Part shown: piece by piece, positions 14,361-24,300 of the stretch
Layout of the letters: every line of letters starts with the position of its first letter
Numbering within the stretch: position 1 is the first letter of the stretch
Origin: a virus
Strand: one strand, 5' to 3'
DNA length: 43,882 nucleotides
IMG/VR virus record: IMGVR_UViG_3300020474_000033
Location: 1 to 43,882 of that record
Position numbers and translations under genes: made by a program
The notes under the pieces: generated by a model
Database searches by the model: none
What the model saw: the letters and a program-made list of their open reading frames with translations, nothing else
Told to the model about the DNA's origin: nothing

Positions 14361-16958
14361 ATGTTAACAGACTATACTGGATCGGACGGATTCACTTGGT
14401 GGGTCGGGGAAGTCGAGTCTAACAAAGACCCGATGGTGCTCGGTCGTGTCAAGGTGCGAATTTATGGATGGCACACAGGTGGTAATGATCAAGAAGATTA
14501 TTTAAAGAAGTTACCAACTGAAGCACTACCGTGGGCTACACCACTCGTCCCTAACGATAAACCACAAGTAAAACAAGTAGGTACTACCGCATCACTACAA
14601 GAAGGTGCTATGGTGGTAGGTTTCTTCATGGATGGAGAGGAAGGACAGATCCCAATGGTTTTGGGTGCTTTCCATACAGTGAAGGAGACAGGGACAATAG
14701 GCGATACCTTCGCTGCTGACCCAGAAGAAGCAAACAAAGATAAAGATAGTCCACCACAGGCAGAATCGTTAACAGGTGAAAAGGTAAACTCAGGTAATAC
14801 TGCACCTAAAGTAATTACAGTGCCAGCTAATCCTGGCGGAGAAGAAGATGAAGCAAGAGGTGCACTAGGAAAGGCAGCAGTTGTTAACTCAGGTCATGGA
14901 GACCCAACAACTAACCCTATGATCGTGCCATCTCAGATGGAGGGTGTTGCTGACGGTGTAAATGGATCAGCAGGATCAGGATTTAAAACAGACGTATCTC
15001 GTATGCTCACTGAGTTGGGTAATATGGGCAATCAGTTGGCAAGAGGAAAGGACGGACAATATATTTCTATCATCACTGGTAAGATTATACCTGGCGACCC
15101 TATCAAAGAAAGACTTGATAAGATTGTTAACTTCGTAAGTGGTGGTTTATCTGGTATGCTTGCACCTCTAAAGCAAGCCATGGCAGAAGCAGTAGCTAAA
15201 GCAGTTAATATTCTTGTGAAACTATTGGCAAAGTTTGTGCCACTTGCAGTGCTCAAGATTCTAATGGCAGCATTGGATCAGATCTTAGAGATCTTTTGTG
15301 TCCCAGTGCCTGCATGGTTGGGTCTAGTTAACAGTGCATTGGGTGATATTAGTAGTTTTACCAATGGACTAGTTAATAGTATTGTTGATAAGGTTACTAA
15401 TCAGATTGATAACATCACTAATAAGGTTGATAGTATTATCGATCGTATGTTAACTGGTGCACAGAATGCAATGGCAGACACTGCAAACACCATAGGCACC
15501 ATGATGACTGGTATCTTGGGCGTGGTAGCAGGTGGTAAAAAGATTGCAGCACTGACTGGTGCAGTTAAGACTATCCTCACTACAGACTTTTCTAAGTTAG
15601 ATTGGGGATCACTACTAGGTGTTATCTTAGGTATTCTAAAAGCATTATTCGCAAAAGATTGCGGACGAACGACGAAAGTTAATAAGACGAAAGGGTGGTT
15701 TCCTTTACTGGGGACTACTAAATGTGATTCATTTGGTGAGGCACTTATAGCAAGTGGGGCATCCCCTACTGCAGCCAATTATGCTGATGACAAGACTGGA
15801 AGAGGATTCTTTAATGATTTCTATAGTCAACTGGATCCGTATCGACAGACAACTCAGACATTCTTAAACGGCACAAGTATTGTTGAAGATGCTACGCCTG
15901 GTAAAGAAAAACGTATTGTATCAGGACCTGGTGGTGTGTCTATCATTGAGGATAGAATTGGTAACGTCCACACAAACGTCCCACATAACAACACAAGAAT
16001 CATAGCCAAGGATGATTGTGAGACAGTCAAAGGAAATAAAACATTAACTGTAGAGGGTGATTACTTCCTCAAGGTTATGGGTAACTATAATATAGAAGTT
16101 ATAGGTGCTATGAATGTGAGTCAGAGTAATGGAGATCCTACTGAGACAACAGGATCATCTAAACCTGGTAATGGCGTGCAGACTGAGAGTGCTATAGGAT
16201 CATCTACTACAGATAATGCTAATTTCTATAAACCACCTATGCCTGTATATGGATCACAGGTGTATCCTTCATATCCAAAAGAGCCAGGCTCAGATAAGTG
16301 GGGACGTAGACCAGGTGGATCACAGTTAGCAGTCCCTACTAAGTCTGGTAGTGATAAAGAGCAATCATCTGTAGAAGTGAAACATGGTGACCACACCATT
16401 GCATATAGTGGTATTGTAACCATGCAAGGAGCTGACATAAAACTACAAGCAGCCGACAAAGTTAATATCGCAGCACAGGTAACTAAGATTGAAGGTAACG
16501 CTATTGATCTAGTTGCTGATGGTGAGATTACTATGGAAGCAAACTGGATCAGTAAATTCTTGGGCTCAGGTGAGCTGGCATTTGTAAATATGTTTAGTCT
16601 TGATATCATGCCTAAGATCTCTGGTATATTCCAGATGGTTAAAGGATCTATTGTTGATGCATGTGTAGATCAACCAGGTATCCCACCTGCTACACCACCT
16701 TTACATATTCGTATTGCTAATGCTACCACTCTGGTTGGTGGTATGGCAGACGTAGTAAGTGGCACAACAGGAGCACATTTTACCTTTGTTAACACTGCCT
16801 CAGGTGGTATTGCAGAGATTGTAAATGCTGCGGGTGGTGCTATCATTAACCAAGTAAACAACGGTATCGCATCATATGGTGTGAATACTGGATTCTTCGC
16901 TGCAGGATGCTCTGCAGGTCCTACACAAATATATGGCTTGCCAGTTTTGTTAAACTGA
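14361..16958 (+). CDS. 5: Baseplate central spike protein gp5-like
   Basis: An 865-residue protein. Residues 1-115 form the gp5/VgrG-type OB fold (FTWWVGEVESNKDPMVLGRV, ALPWATPLVPND, EGAMVVGFFMDGEEGQIPMV). Residues 205-435 are hydrophobic and helical with Ile/Val-rich segments. Residues about 490-690 resemble the spike stalk (RIVSGPGGVSIIEDRIGNVH, then repeats like GNKTLTVEGDYFLKVMGNYN), and the last part is beta-rich and Ala/Gly-rich. gp5 is the membrane-piercing spike attached to the hub. I see no T4-type lysozyme in it; the cell-wall enzyme instead lies in the 5861-8641 gene. The helical insert is unusual compared with T4 gp5. Confidence 0.8.
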   Translation: MLTDYTGSDGFTWWVGEVESNKDPMVLGRVKVRIYGWHTGGNDQEDYLKKLPTEALPWATPLVPNDKPQVKQVGTTASLQEGAMVVGFFMDGEEGQIPMVLGAFHTVKETGTIGDTFAADPEEANKDKDSPPQAESLTGEKVNSGNTAPKVITVPANPGGEEDEARGALGKAAVVNSGHGDPTTNPMIVPSQMEGVADGVNGSAGSGFKTDVSRMLTELGNMGNQLARGKDGQYISIITGKIIPGDPIKERLDKIVNFVSGGLSGMLAPLKQAMAEAVAKAVNILVKLLAKFVPLAVLKILMAALDQILEIFCVPVPAWLGLVNSALGDISSFTNGLVNSIVDKVTNQIDNITNKVDSIIDRMLTGAQNAMADTANTIGTMMTGILGVVAGGKKIAALTGAVKTILTTDFSKLDWGSLLGVILGILKALFAKDCGRTTKVNKTKGWFPLLGTTKCDSFGEALIASGASPTAANYADDKTGRGFFNDFYSQLDPYRQTTQTFLNGTSIVEDATPGKEKRIVSGPGGVSIIEDRIGNVHTNVPHNNTRIIAKDDCETVKGNKTLTVEGDYFLKVMGNYNIEVIGAMNVSQSNGDPTETTGSSKPGNGVQTESAIGSSTTDNANFYKPPMPVYGSQVYPSYPKEPGSDKWGRRPGGSQLAVPTKSGSDKEQSSVEVKHGDHTIAYSGIVTMQGADIKLQAADKVNIAAQVTKIEGNAIDLVADGEITMEANWISKFLGSGELAFVNMFSLDIMPKISGIFQMVKGSIVDACVDQPGIPPATPPLHIRIANATTLVGGMADVVSGTTGAHFTFVNTASGGIAEIVNAAGGAIINQVNNGIASYGVNTGFFAAGCSAGPTQIYGLPVLLN

Positions 16959-16964
16959 TGTATG

Positions 16965-16987
16965 ATATAGGGACTAACTCCCTATAT
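16965..16987 (+). other. Nine-base-pair hairpin immediately before the next start codon
   Basis: ATATAGGGA and TCCCTATAT pair exactly around CTAAC. There is no T-tract, so it is not a typical terminator. The ATG of the next gene starts 2 bases after it, and the only Shine-Dalgarno-like sequence (AGGGA) lies in the left arm. It may control access to that start or act as an RNA end-stabiliser. Confidence 0.5.
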
Positions 16988-16988
16988 T

Positions 16989-17177
16989 ATGGATTCTGAT
17001 GCTGTTGCTCACATCTTCGTAAAGATGAGTCAACGTAAAATTACTATATTAGACGAAGCAGGCTACGAAGAAATTGTTAAATACAAATGGGATGACGAGG
17101 GTAGTGAAGGTTTCCAAGAAACCATTGCACAATTTCAAGCGGTAGTCCCAAAAGACATTATTACATACACACCATGA
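16989..17177 (+). CDS. Small hypothetical protein
   Basis: A 62-residue protein. After a 12-residue N-terminus it reads MSQRKITILDEAGYEEIVKY, then KWDDEGSEGFQETIAQFQAV. The start at 16989 follows a hairpin; an internal ATG at 17025 (MSQRK, 50 residues) is an alternative and neither has a strong Shine-Dalgarno. The stop overlaps the next ATG by 4 bases. The family is not recognised. Confidence 0.55.
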   Translation: MDSDAVAHIFVKMSQRKITILDEAGYEEIVKYKWDDEGSEGFQETIAQFQAVVPKDIITYTP

Positions 17178-17428
17178 GTAACATTATCACTCTTACTCAA
17201 GAAGAGATTGAAGGTAACTTTGATTTTGCTTTGAAACTTTGTGAAAAGGGTCATACGATCAAGGTTATTACAAAAGATGAAAAAGCAGTTTTGCTTACTC
17301 CAGTAATGGGATACACTCAACTACCAGATGATGTGAATATTCCAGACGCTGAAGAATTTGTCCCCGATCCTGCTGCTGTGGGCACATATGTAGCGGAATC
17401 TATGAGAGAAATGACTCAAGATTTCTAA
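17174..17428 (+). CDS. Phd/YefM antitoxin-like small protein
   Basis: An 84-residue protein whose first 45 residues, ITLTQEEIEGNFDFALKLC then EKGHTIKVITKDEKAVLLTP, follow the Phd/YefM N-terminal layout: a first strand, a helix with EExxxNFxxxL, a strand with G-T-KVI and a VLLTP strand. That domain binds operator DNA in toxin-antitoxin modules. The C-terminal 40 residues are acidic (DDVNIPDAEEFVPDP), as in toxin-binding tails. I see no RelE- or Doc-like toxin next to it; the following gene is a CxxC protein. The assignment is by pattern only and an adapted, toxin-less regulator is possible. Confidence 0.45.
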   Translation: MSNIITLTQEEIEGNFDFALKLCEKGHTIKVITKDEKAVLLTPVMGYTQLPDDVNIPDAEEFVPDPAAVGTYVAESMREMTQDF

Positions 17429-17724
17429 TGAATGGAAATGTCAAGTTAACAGAAAACTACTGTTACCTCGAGTTACCCGAAAACTCAGGGGGTAGACAAA
17501 TAGTCAAGTGTTATAAGATTGGTGGAATACCATATACATTTGACGAAATACCAGAGTTCATGCAGTCAGATCCAGAGATACAATTAGATGCAGATACATC
17601 TAATGAGTATGATATGGATGAAATGTATAGATACTCTTGTTATCTGTGCGAAGAGGAAATGCACCCACTTATGTGGGATTTGACTGGGTTTGTCGAAAAT
17701 TTCGAGGAAGTCCCAGACGCATAG
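17428..17724 (+). CDS. Small acidic protein with a CxxC motif
   Basis: A 98-residue acidic protein joined to the Phd-like gene by a TAATG overlap. It has a Cys at YCYLEL, one at VKCYKI, and YSCYLCEEEMHP, where a CxxC is followed by a His and could bind zinc with the earlier Cys residues. Asp/Glu are abundant (LDADTSNEYDMDEMY). The family is unknown. No toxin motif is seen despite the position after an antitoxin-like gene. Confidence 0.55.
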   Translation: MNGNVKLTENYCYLELPENSGGRQIVKCYKIGGIPYTFDEIPEFMQSDPEIQLDADTSNEYDMDEMYRYSCYLCEEEMHPLMWDLTGFVENFEEVPDA

Positions 17725-17733
17725 TGTTTATTG

Positions 17734-17757
17734 TATAAATAAAGTTGTAACTAAATA
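17734..17757 (+). promoter_or_regulatory. Double late promoter motif before the first fibre-region gene
   Basis: A perfect TATAAATA at 17734-17741 is followed by ACTAAATA at 17750-17757, in the 48-base gap before the GTG start at 17773. Two motifs 16 bases apart suggest strong or staggered late transcription of the structural genes downstream. Confidence 0.65.
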
Positions 17758-17772
17758 GCGAGCGGTTTTGCT

Positions 17773-19113
17773 GTGGCAACAAAGCGAATATCACAATTAA
17801 GTGCAATAACGGATGCAGAGGTTACTGGCGAGTCGATTCTCCCTGTAGTTATCTCTGACCCATTGCAACCAAACCGCAAAGCCAAAGTAAACCAGTTGCA
17901 TAGAGGTGTGAGTGCAGGAACTGCAGCCACGCCAGGTCTATGTTTCGATTTGGACAGGGACACAGGACTCTACCAAGCACAAGCAAATGAGATTGGTATA
18001 ACTTTTGGGTCTGCGACAATCTATAACACTAGAGTAGCAAACACTGATGGATCTTCAACGGTCAACATCACTGCTATAGATACTGCTAGTGCAAACAGTA
18101 ACGTACAAATCACTCCTCAAGGTAGTGGTTATTTTACTGTACAAGGTCTTACTCAGTTTAAAGACGTTGAGTTTTACTTAACAGGTGACCAAAACCCTGC
18201 GAAGAGAGCATTCTTCAATGCTGATACAATCTCTACGCAATCAGGTACAAAGAGATTTGACTTACCTGATGTAGGTGCAAACACATCTACAACGATGGTT
18301 GCTAATGACACCTTCCAGACATTGACAAACAAGTCGGTTATCATTAAAGATAGCGAATTGTCTATTACTGGATCAACATCAACTGATAAAATTGCAAAGT
18401 TTGAGTGTGACTCATGGCAGTCAGTAGGTACTCACTTCTATAAGTTACCTGATTTTGGTGCTACAGAGACACAATCTACTCTGATTGATGACATCACAGA
18501 GCAGAATATATTCAACAAGAACATGATTAACCCCACGTTCTCGAATACACCCTCTGGAGATCCTCAAAATCCTACAGCAAAGGTCATTTTTGATTCTTCT
18601 GGTCTAACCGCAGACCGTACTATTACATTTGATAACCTTAATGCTACACTTGTAGGTACAGACTCTACCCAAACACTAAGTAATAAAGTATATCAAGGTG
18701 CAATCTTTGCAGATACAACTGCAAGCGTCGGTATTAATAGGAAAGTAACGTTTGATTTATCTAATATTGAGGATAATCAAAACTATTCCTATAGTTTCCC
18801 TAATAACGACCCTTCTGCTCCCCTAAATACAAGTGACTCTTCAGTTTTAGTAACAGAATTGAAGACTCAAACGTTGGTTAATAAGACATTTGAATCCGCT
18901 AAGATTAACAACCCTAACGATTTAAACGGTCTTGTTACTATTGACGTCTCTAATATCACTGAAGCAGTATCGATTCAATTCCCTAATGCGGATGCGACTT
19001 TACTTTCAACGAATAACATCGCTGAGGTGGGTATTAGTTTTGGTGGTCCGATTTCGGCACCTGTCTTGGGAGGACAACTAAGACTACAATCACATTTCCA
19101 GTCAGGATGGTAA
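17773..19113 (+). CDS. Virion structural / tail-fibre-region protein
   Basis: A 446-residue protein beginning at GTG (MATKRISQLSAITDAEVTG), a start fixed by the late promoters just upstream. The N-terminal ITDAEVTGESILPVVISDP motif followed by KVNQLHRGVSAG is the entry of a widespread cyanophage virion protein. The rest is a series of short beta repeats: LTNKSVIIKDSELSI, LSNKVYQGAIF and LVNKTFESAKI each start with an LxNK turn, about 90 residues apart, suggesting a trimeric beta-helical fibre shaft. No enzymatic motif is seen. It is a likely fibre or fibre-attachment component (inference). Confidence 0.7.
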   Translation: MATKRISQLSAITDAEVTGESILPVVISDPLQPNRKAKVNQLHRGVSAGTAATPGLCFDLDRDTGLYQAQANEIGITFGSATIYNTRVANTDGSSTVNITAIDTASANSNVQITPQGSGYFTVQGLTQFKDVEFYLTGDQNPAKRAFFNADTISTQSGTKRFDLPDVGANTSTTMVANDTFQTLTNKSVIIKDSELSITGSTSTDKIAKFECDSWQSVGTHFYKLPDFGATETQSTLIDDITEQNIFNKNMINPTFSNTPSGDPQNPTAKVIFDSSGLTADRTITFDNLNATLVGTDSTQTLSNKVYQGAIFADTTASVGINRKVTFDLSNIEDNQNYSYSFPNNDPSAPLNTSDSSVLVTELKTQTLVNKTFESAKINNPNDLNGLVTIDVSNITEAVSIQFPNADATLLSTNNIAEVGISFGGPISAPVLGGQLRLQSHFQSGW

Positions 19114-19120
19114 TTAAGAA

Positions 19121-21325
19121 ATGACAGCAGGAAGACTAGCTGCAGTATCACCTGCAGCAACAACAGACACGTCGCTCTATAAAGCGAATATTACGGACAC
19201 AGCATCGACGGTAGTTAATGTATGCAACCAGAATGGATCTGGTAGCACATATAGATTGGCGTTGAGAGATTACGATCAAGTATTACATCTTGATGGATTG
19301 AATTCTAGTGCATATAAATTTGCTATAGGTAATCCAGTATCAAGTTATTATCTAGATCTTAATCCAGGTTTTACAGACACCCAAGCGGTGCCTGGCACAA
19401 ACTTTACGACAACTAATGGTGCCACTGGTACTATACTTGATGTATTCAAACCTACGACTGCTGTTACATATTACACTAAGGTCTCTGAGATCATTCAACT
19501 TAGTTTCGCTGCTGATTCTCTAACTGGTACACCTGTAGATGGTGAGACAATTACAGGGTCAACCTCTGGGGTCACTGCATCTAACCGTGGTTTGATTGGT
19601 GCAGGTACTTCTGGTTACATTGAGGTTGCTGATATCACCACAGGTGCTACTTCAGTAAACGTAGATAGAAATACTGGTCTTGCCGACGGTATGTATATTA
19701 CTGTTGGAGATCCATCTGCAACACCAAGTGATAGCACTGGTGAGATTATCTCTATTGATTCATCTGGTATTAATACTACGACTAATGTCTTGACCATTAC
19801 TCGTGGTGCACTAGGCACAACTCCTGCAGCAATTCCTGCAGGACGTCTATCTGTTGCGTGGTCAGCATCTGCTACTGTTACAACGATTGACGAGGGTGGC
19901 ACATATGCAGCGAGTGATGTAACTCTAACTGTAACTGACTCTACTGGTTTTGTTACTGGTGGTTTTATCTTGATTGATAACGAGATTCTAGAAGTTACAG
20001 GTGTTGCAGGTAATGACTTAACTGTTACTCGTGGGTCTTATGGTACATCTGACGTTAACCACAACAACGGTGCTAACGTTACATTGTTAACTAACAACGG
20101 ACAATATCTGCTCAACTGGTTTACAACTGATGAGCCTATTACCTTTGCAGGAGGAGCAGCAGCAACTGTATCATTCAGTGCAACTGCATCTCAGACAATT
20201 AGCACAAAGTTTGTTTTATCAACAACAGGTGCAAGTGCTACCGATCATATCTTTAACCAAGCACTACAATTAGACCTTAACAGGACTTACATCTTTGATC
20301 AAAGTAACTCAACTAACGCAGGTAATGCATTTAGATTTTCAGCAGATGATACTGAAGGTCCTAATGGATCAGGTACTGAATACACCACAGGTGTTACAAA
20401 GGTAGGTACTGCAGGATCTGCAGGTTGCACAGTGACTATTGGTGTCACATCATCTACCTCTAACCTCTTGAATGTATATTCAGAAGATGGAGTAGATCCC
20501 TCACTGACTACAGGTCGTGGTTTCACTGTTAACGTGTCACTAACACCAACATACACAAGAATTTACATTTACAATGTAGCAGGTGAAGCACTTGCAGCAG
20601 CAGATACATTTACTGTTGGATCCACTACACAAACAATAAATGCAAGTGGTGTCAGTGTAGGATCTTATGGATACGTCCATGGATATGACCCTGCAACCAA
20701 CCATCTAAAGGTTTCTATTGATAGAAATTCAGCAGCATTCTCTGTTGGTGATACTTTCTATGATTCCCCAACACTAATTAATGGCACAAGATCTATGTGC
20801 GAAGTTGTTGATGGTAAGATCTTAACTGTGGATACAATCGGTGCTGCTGATGCAAGTAGGACTGCCAACACATATACAGTAACTGGATCAACTAACGGTA
20901 GTGGCACAGGACAATCATTCCAAGTTGTAGTAGCAGCATCTACAGGTGCAGCAACCGTAACTGTATTGAATGGTGGTAAGAATCACACTGCAGGAAACAC
21001 TGTTACCATCCTTGATAGCGATCTAGGTGGTGGTGGAGCAGCAAACTTAACATTTAATGTCGCTACAATATCCTCAGGTATACAAACTTCTGCTACAGGA
21101 GTTTATAATGTAAGTGATTATGTCTTCTATGATAAGGCAATCGCTGCAAATGTAACTGACAAAAACTCATCCATAGTCGTCGGACCTGGTCAAAACCTAG
21201 TCTGTCGTGCAGCAAATACAGGAGTATCATTTGTTGTAAATGGATTTGAATCTAACTCCTCTGATTATGAAGTTGTGAATATGACCAAGACTACCACTGA
21301 TGGTGGTGGTGGAGCAGCACCCTAA
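19121..21325 (+). CDS. Large beta-rich virion structural protein
   Basis: A 734-residue Thr/Ser/Gly/Ala-rich protein with very few charged residues. It has two related segments, TSVNVDRNTGLADGMYITVG (about 175-194) and TLTVTDSTGFVTGGFILIDNE (about 266-286), each followed by an ITRGALGT or VTRGSYGT strand, so an internal duplication is likely. Later, YTVTGSTNGSGTGQSFQVVV then VLNGGKNHTAGNTVTI resembles fibre beta-solenoid repeats common in cyanophage structural proteins. It lies 7 bases after the preceding virion gene. It is probably a fibre or decoration protein; no catalytic residues are seen. Confidence 0.65.
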   Translation: MTAGRLAAVSPAATTDTSLYKANITDTASTVVNVCNQNGSGSTYRLALRDYDQVLHLDGLNSSAYKFAIGNPVSSYYLDLNPGFTDTQAVPGTNFTTTNGATGTILDVFKPTTAVTYYTKVSEIIQLSFAADSLTGTPVDGETITGSTSGVTASNRGLIGAGTSGYIEVADITTGATSVNVDRNTGLADGMYITVGDPSATPSDSTGEIISIDSSGINTTTNVLTITRGALGTTPAAIPAGRLSVAWSASATVTTIDEGGTYAASDVTLTVTDSTGFVTGGFILIDNEILEVTGVAGNDLTVTRGSYGTSDVNHNNGANVTLLTNNGQYLLNWFTTDEPITFAGGAAATVSFSATASQTISTKFVLSTTGASATDHIFNQALQLDLNRTYIFDQSNSTNAGNAFRFSADDTEGPNGSGTEYTTGVTKVGTAGSAGCTVTIGVTSSTSNLLNVYSEDGVDPSLTTGRGFTVNVSLTPTYTRIYIYNVAGEALAAADTFTVGSTTQTINASGVSVGSYGYVHGYDPATNHLKVSIDRNSAAFSVGDTFYDSPTLINGTRSMCEVVDGKILTVDTIGAADASRTANTYTVTGSTNGSGTGQSFQVVVAASTGAATVTVLNGGKNHTAGNTVTILDSDLGGGGAANLTFNVATISSGIQTSATGVYNVSDYVFYDKAIAANVTDKNSSIVVGPGQNLVCRAANTGVSFVVNGFESNSSDYEVVNMTKTTTDGGGGAAP

Positions 21326-21332
21326 CTAAATA
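21325..21332 (+). promoter_or_regulatory. Late promoter-like motif ACTAAATA
   Basis: ACTAAATA overlaps the end of the upstream stop codon and lies 19 bases before the ATG at 21352. Confidence 0.55.
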
Positions 21333-21351
21333 TTCAGTAGGCATTCTTTAA

Positions 21352-24300
21352 ATGGCACTAACTCGTCTTAAAAATATCATCACATCGAGGACTGGACGTA
21401 TTATATACGTCAACCCCGATGATTTTGATGCGTCAGATAGTTTTGACAATAGAGGTAACTCAGCGTTACGTCCATTCAAGACGTTGCAACGTGCGTTTTT
21501 AGAAGTATCGAGATTTTCATATAGAGTTGGTTTAAGTAATGACGAATTTGACGCATTCAGTATATACCTATATCCCTCAGAGTATGTTTTAGATAATAGA
21601 CCAGGTTTAACAGATTTTAACCAGATCCAACCATTCAATGAGAATAGTAACTTTGATTTAACGTCTGCATCCAATGAGCTTTACAAATTCAATTCAACTC
21701 GTGGTGGCATTATTGTACCCAGAGGTTGTTCCGTCGTGGGATCCGACCTCAGAAGAACTAAGATTGTACCTAAATATGTGCCGTATCCCACAGTACAAGG
21801 ATCCCTTGGTATAACTGCTGCTAACGAGCCTACTGCTACTGCAATCTTTAGATTAACTGGTGCGACATATTTCTGGCAGATGTCCTTCTTTGATGGGGAC
21901 AACAACGGTGTATTCTATAGAGACGATCTCTCACAGATAGCACCAAACTTCTCACATCATAAACTAACATGTTTCGAGTATGCTAATACTGCTGATCTAA
22001 ACTTATACTATCAAAAGATCTCAAAAGCATACGCAACGATTCCTGATTCCTCTGGTATCATAGCTCAAGACCAATTACAGGCAAGAGTCGAGGAAAACAG
22101 AATTGTAGGTCCGATCTCTGATGAATTTGCTGTATCACAGATCATAAGAAATGGACAAACAGCAACCGCATTTACCGTGGATGAGTTGGGTAACCCCAAG
22201 AACCACGGTTTCTCTGTTGGAGTAGCAGTTAATATATCTGGTGTAACAGGTCCTACTGAGCAAGATCAGTTACTATACAATGGATCATTCTTTGTAACGT
22301 CAGCACAGGGTAACCAGTTTACCTATCAAATGTCTGCTGAGCCATCTGGTAACGCTATTGGATCTAATATTCTTGTTAAGGTTGAGATTGACACAGTTGA
22401 CTCAGCATCACCATATGTATTCAACTGCTCTCTAAGATCAGTATGGGGTATCAATGGTATGCATGCTGATGGAGCAGAAGCAACTGGTTTCAAATCCATG
22501 GTTGTTGCCCAGTTTACAGGTATATCACTACAGAAAGACGACAGAGCATTCGTATTATATAACGCAACTACAGGTCAATATGAAGCACAAGCCGCAGGGT
22601 CTGGTGCACACATTAATGGTCTGGCAAAATATCGTAAGGGATGGCGTAACTGCCATATTAAAGCATCCAATGATGCATTTATACAGGTCGTTTCTGTGTT
22701 TGCTGTTGGATTTGGTGACCATTTCTTCTCTAGGAGTGGTGGTGACCTATCTATCACTAATAGTAACAGTAACTTCGGAAATACCTCTCTCAGATCTACT
22801 GGATTTAAGTCAGCAAGTTTCACCAAAGATAAGGCGGGACAGATTACGCACGTTATACCACCTAAATCCTTAGATGATGTAGAGGAAATCTCAGTTAACT
22901 GGGTGACTATCGATATTAACAAGACCAGAGCAGCAGCAGATCCAACAAAACTATTTTTATATGGTTACTCAGTAGAAACTGGCAAACCACCAAGTAAAGT
23001 CCAAGGCTATACTGTTGGTGCCAGAAGAGATGATGTCAACACACCTGACAGAGTTTATGTCTTGTTGGTAGCATCTGGTGCAAATGAGCCAACAACTCAT
23101 TACGCAGAGATTGCACCTTCAGGTCCTACTGTAACAGGCACATCACCTGGTGATGACGACTCTCCACTCAAGTGGGATGTTACACAAAGCAACTGGTATA
23201 TTCAAGTAAATGGTAGTGCAAACACAATTTACACTACACTACAGTCTAATACAACATATCAAAACTTAGGATTCACACCTACTACATTTGTAAGAAGAAT
23301 CCCTGATGCTAGAAACCTTGTTGACAGAATCTATCGTTATCGTTACGTCCTTGATAAAGACGCATTCCCAGTGCCTAGGACACCGATTACTGGTTTCGTT
23401 ATCGAGCCTAGATCATCAGAAACTAACTCTCCTGCATACTCGAGGACATATTACATTTATGCAGTCGAGACTTATCAAGAATTTGTTAGAGGTGTCACCG
23501 ATGGTATATACTATCTGACATTCCTTAATGCTTCAGTTAGCCCAACTACAACTAACTTCAACGACTTCGAGTTCTCACAACAGACAGTCGATCTCTACCC
23601 TGCATTTGACAGAGATAACCCAGTTGCAGACCCCTCTGCATCTATCTCTATCGCAGATAATGAAGTATTGGGATTAGTGAAGACCACTGATGGTGCATCA
23701 CCTACACCTAATGAGAATAAACAGTTGTCTATTACAAAAGAAACAACTCAATATTATCTACAGGAGTCGCAAAATAACTTAGGATACACTACAGCATCTA
23801 ACGTGTTGAATGGTATCTCAGTTACTGCACGAGCAGGTGAGGCAGAGGATAGGAAGATTCCTCTAAAACTAAATGCTGACAGTAGCGTCCAACCTGTATT
23901 AGTAGAGCTGAGACGATATTCAATCCTTAGAGCATCTGGACACACGTTTGAATACCTTGGTTTCGGACCAGGTAACTATTCAACTGCATTCCCATCTACA
24001 CAGGTGGAAGTATTGTCACCTGCTCAGGTTAGACTATCACAGTCACTAAAAGAAGCAGCAGGTGTTGCATACTACTCAGGTGTTAACAGTGATGGTGAAT
24101 TATTCGTTGGTAACCAGGTTATTAACCCAGTTACAGGTCAGATCACTAACGAAGATATTGCACAACTTAACGTGTTAGGTGAGGAAGGCACAACTATTGA
24201 GACATTCTCTGAGTTGGTCTTAACTGATAAACTAACTGTTATTGGTGGTGCATCTAACCAGTTAGAATCAGTATTCTCAGGTCCTGTTACCTTCCAGAAG

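Noticed and set aside
15401-16609. Minus-strand open frames of about 125 codons opposite gp5
   Set aside because: They are shadows of the gp5 coding sequence, with no start signal or recognisable product.
14361-16958. A T4-type lysozyme domain within gp5
   Set aside because: No catalytic lysozyme motif is visible after the OB fold; the matching segment is hydrophobic helices.
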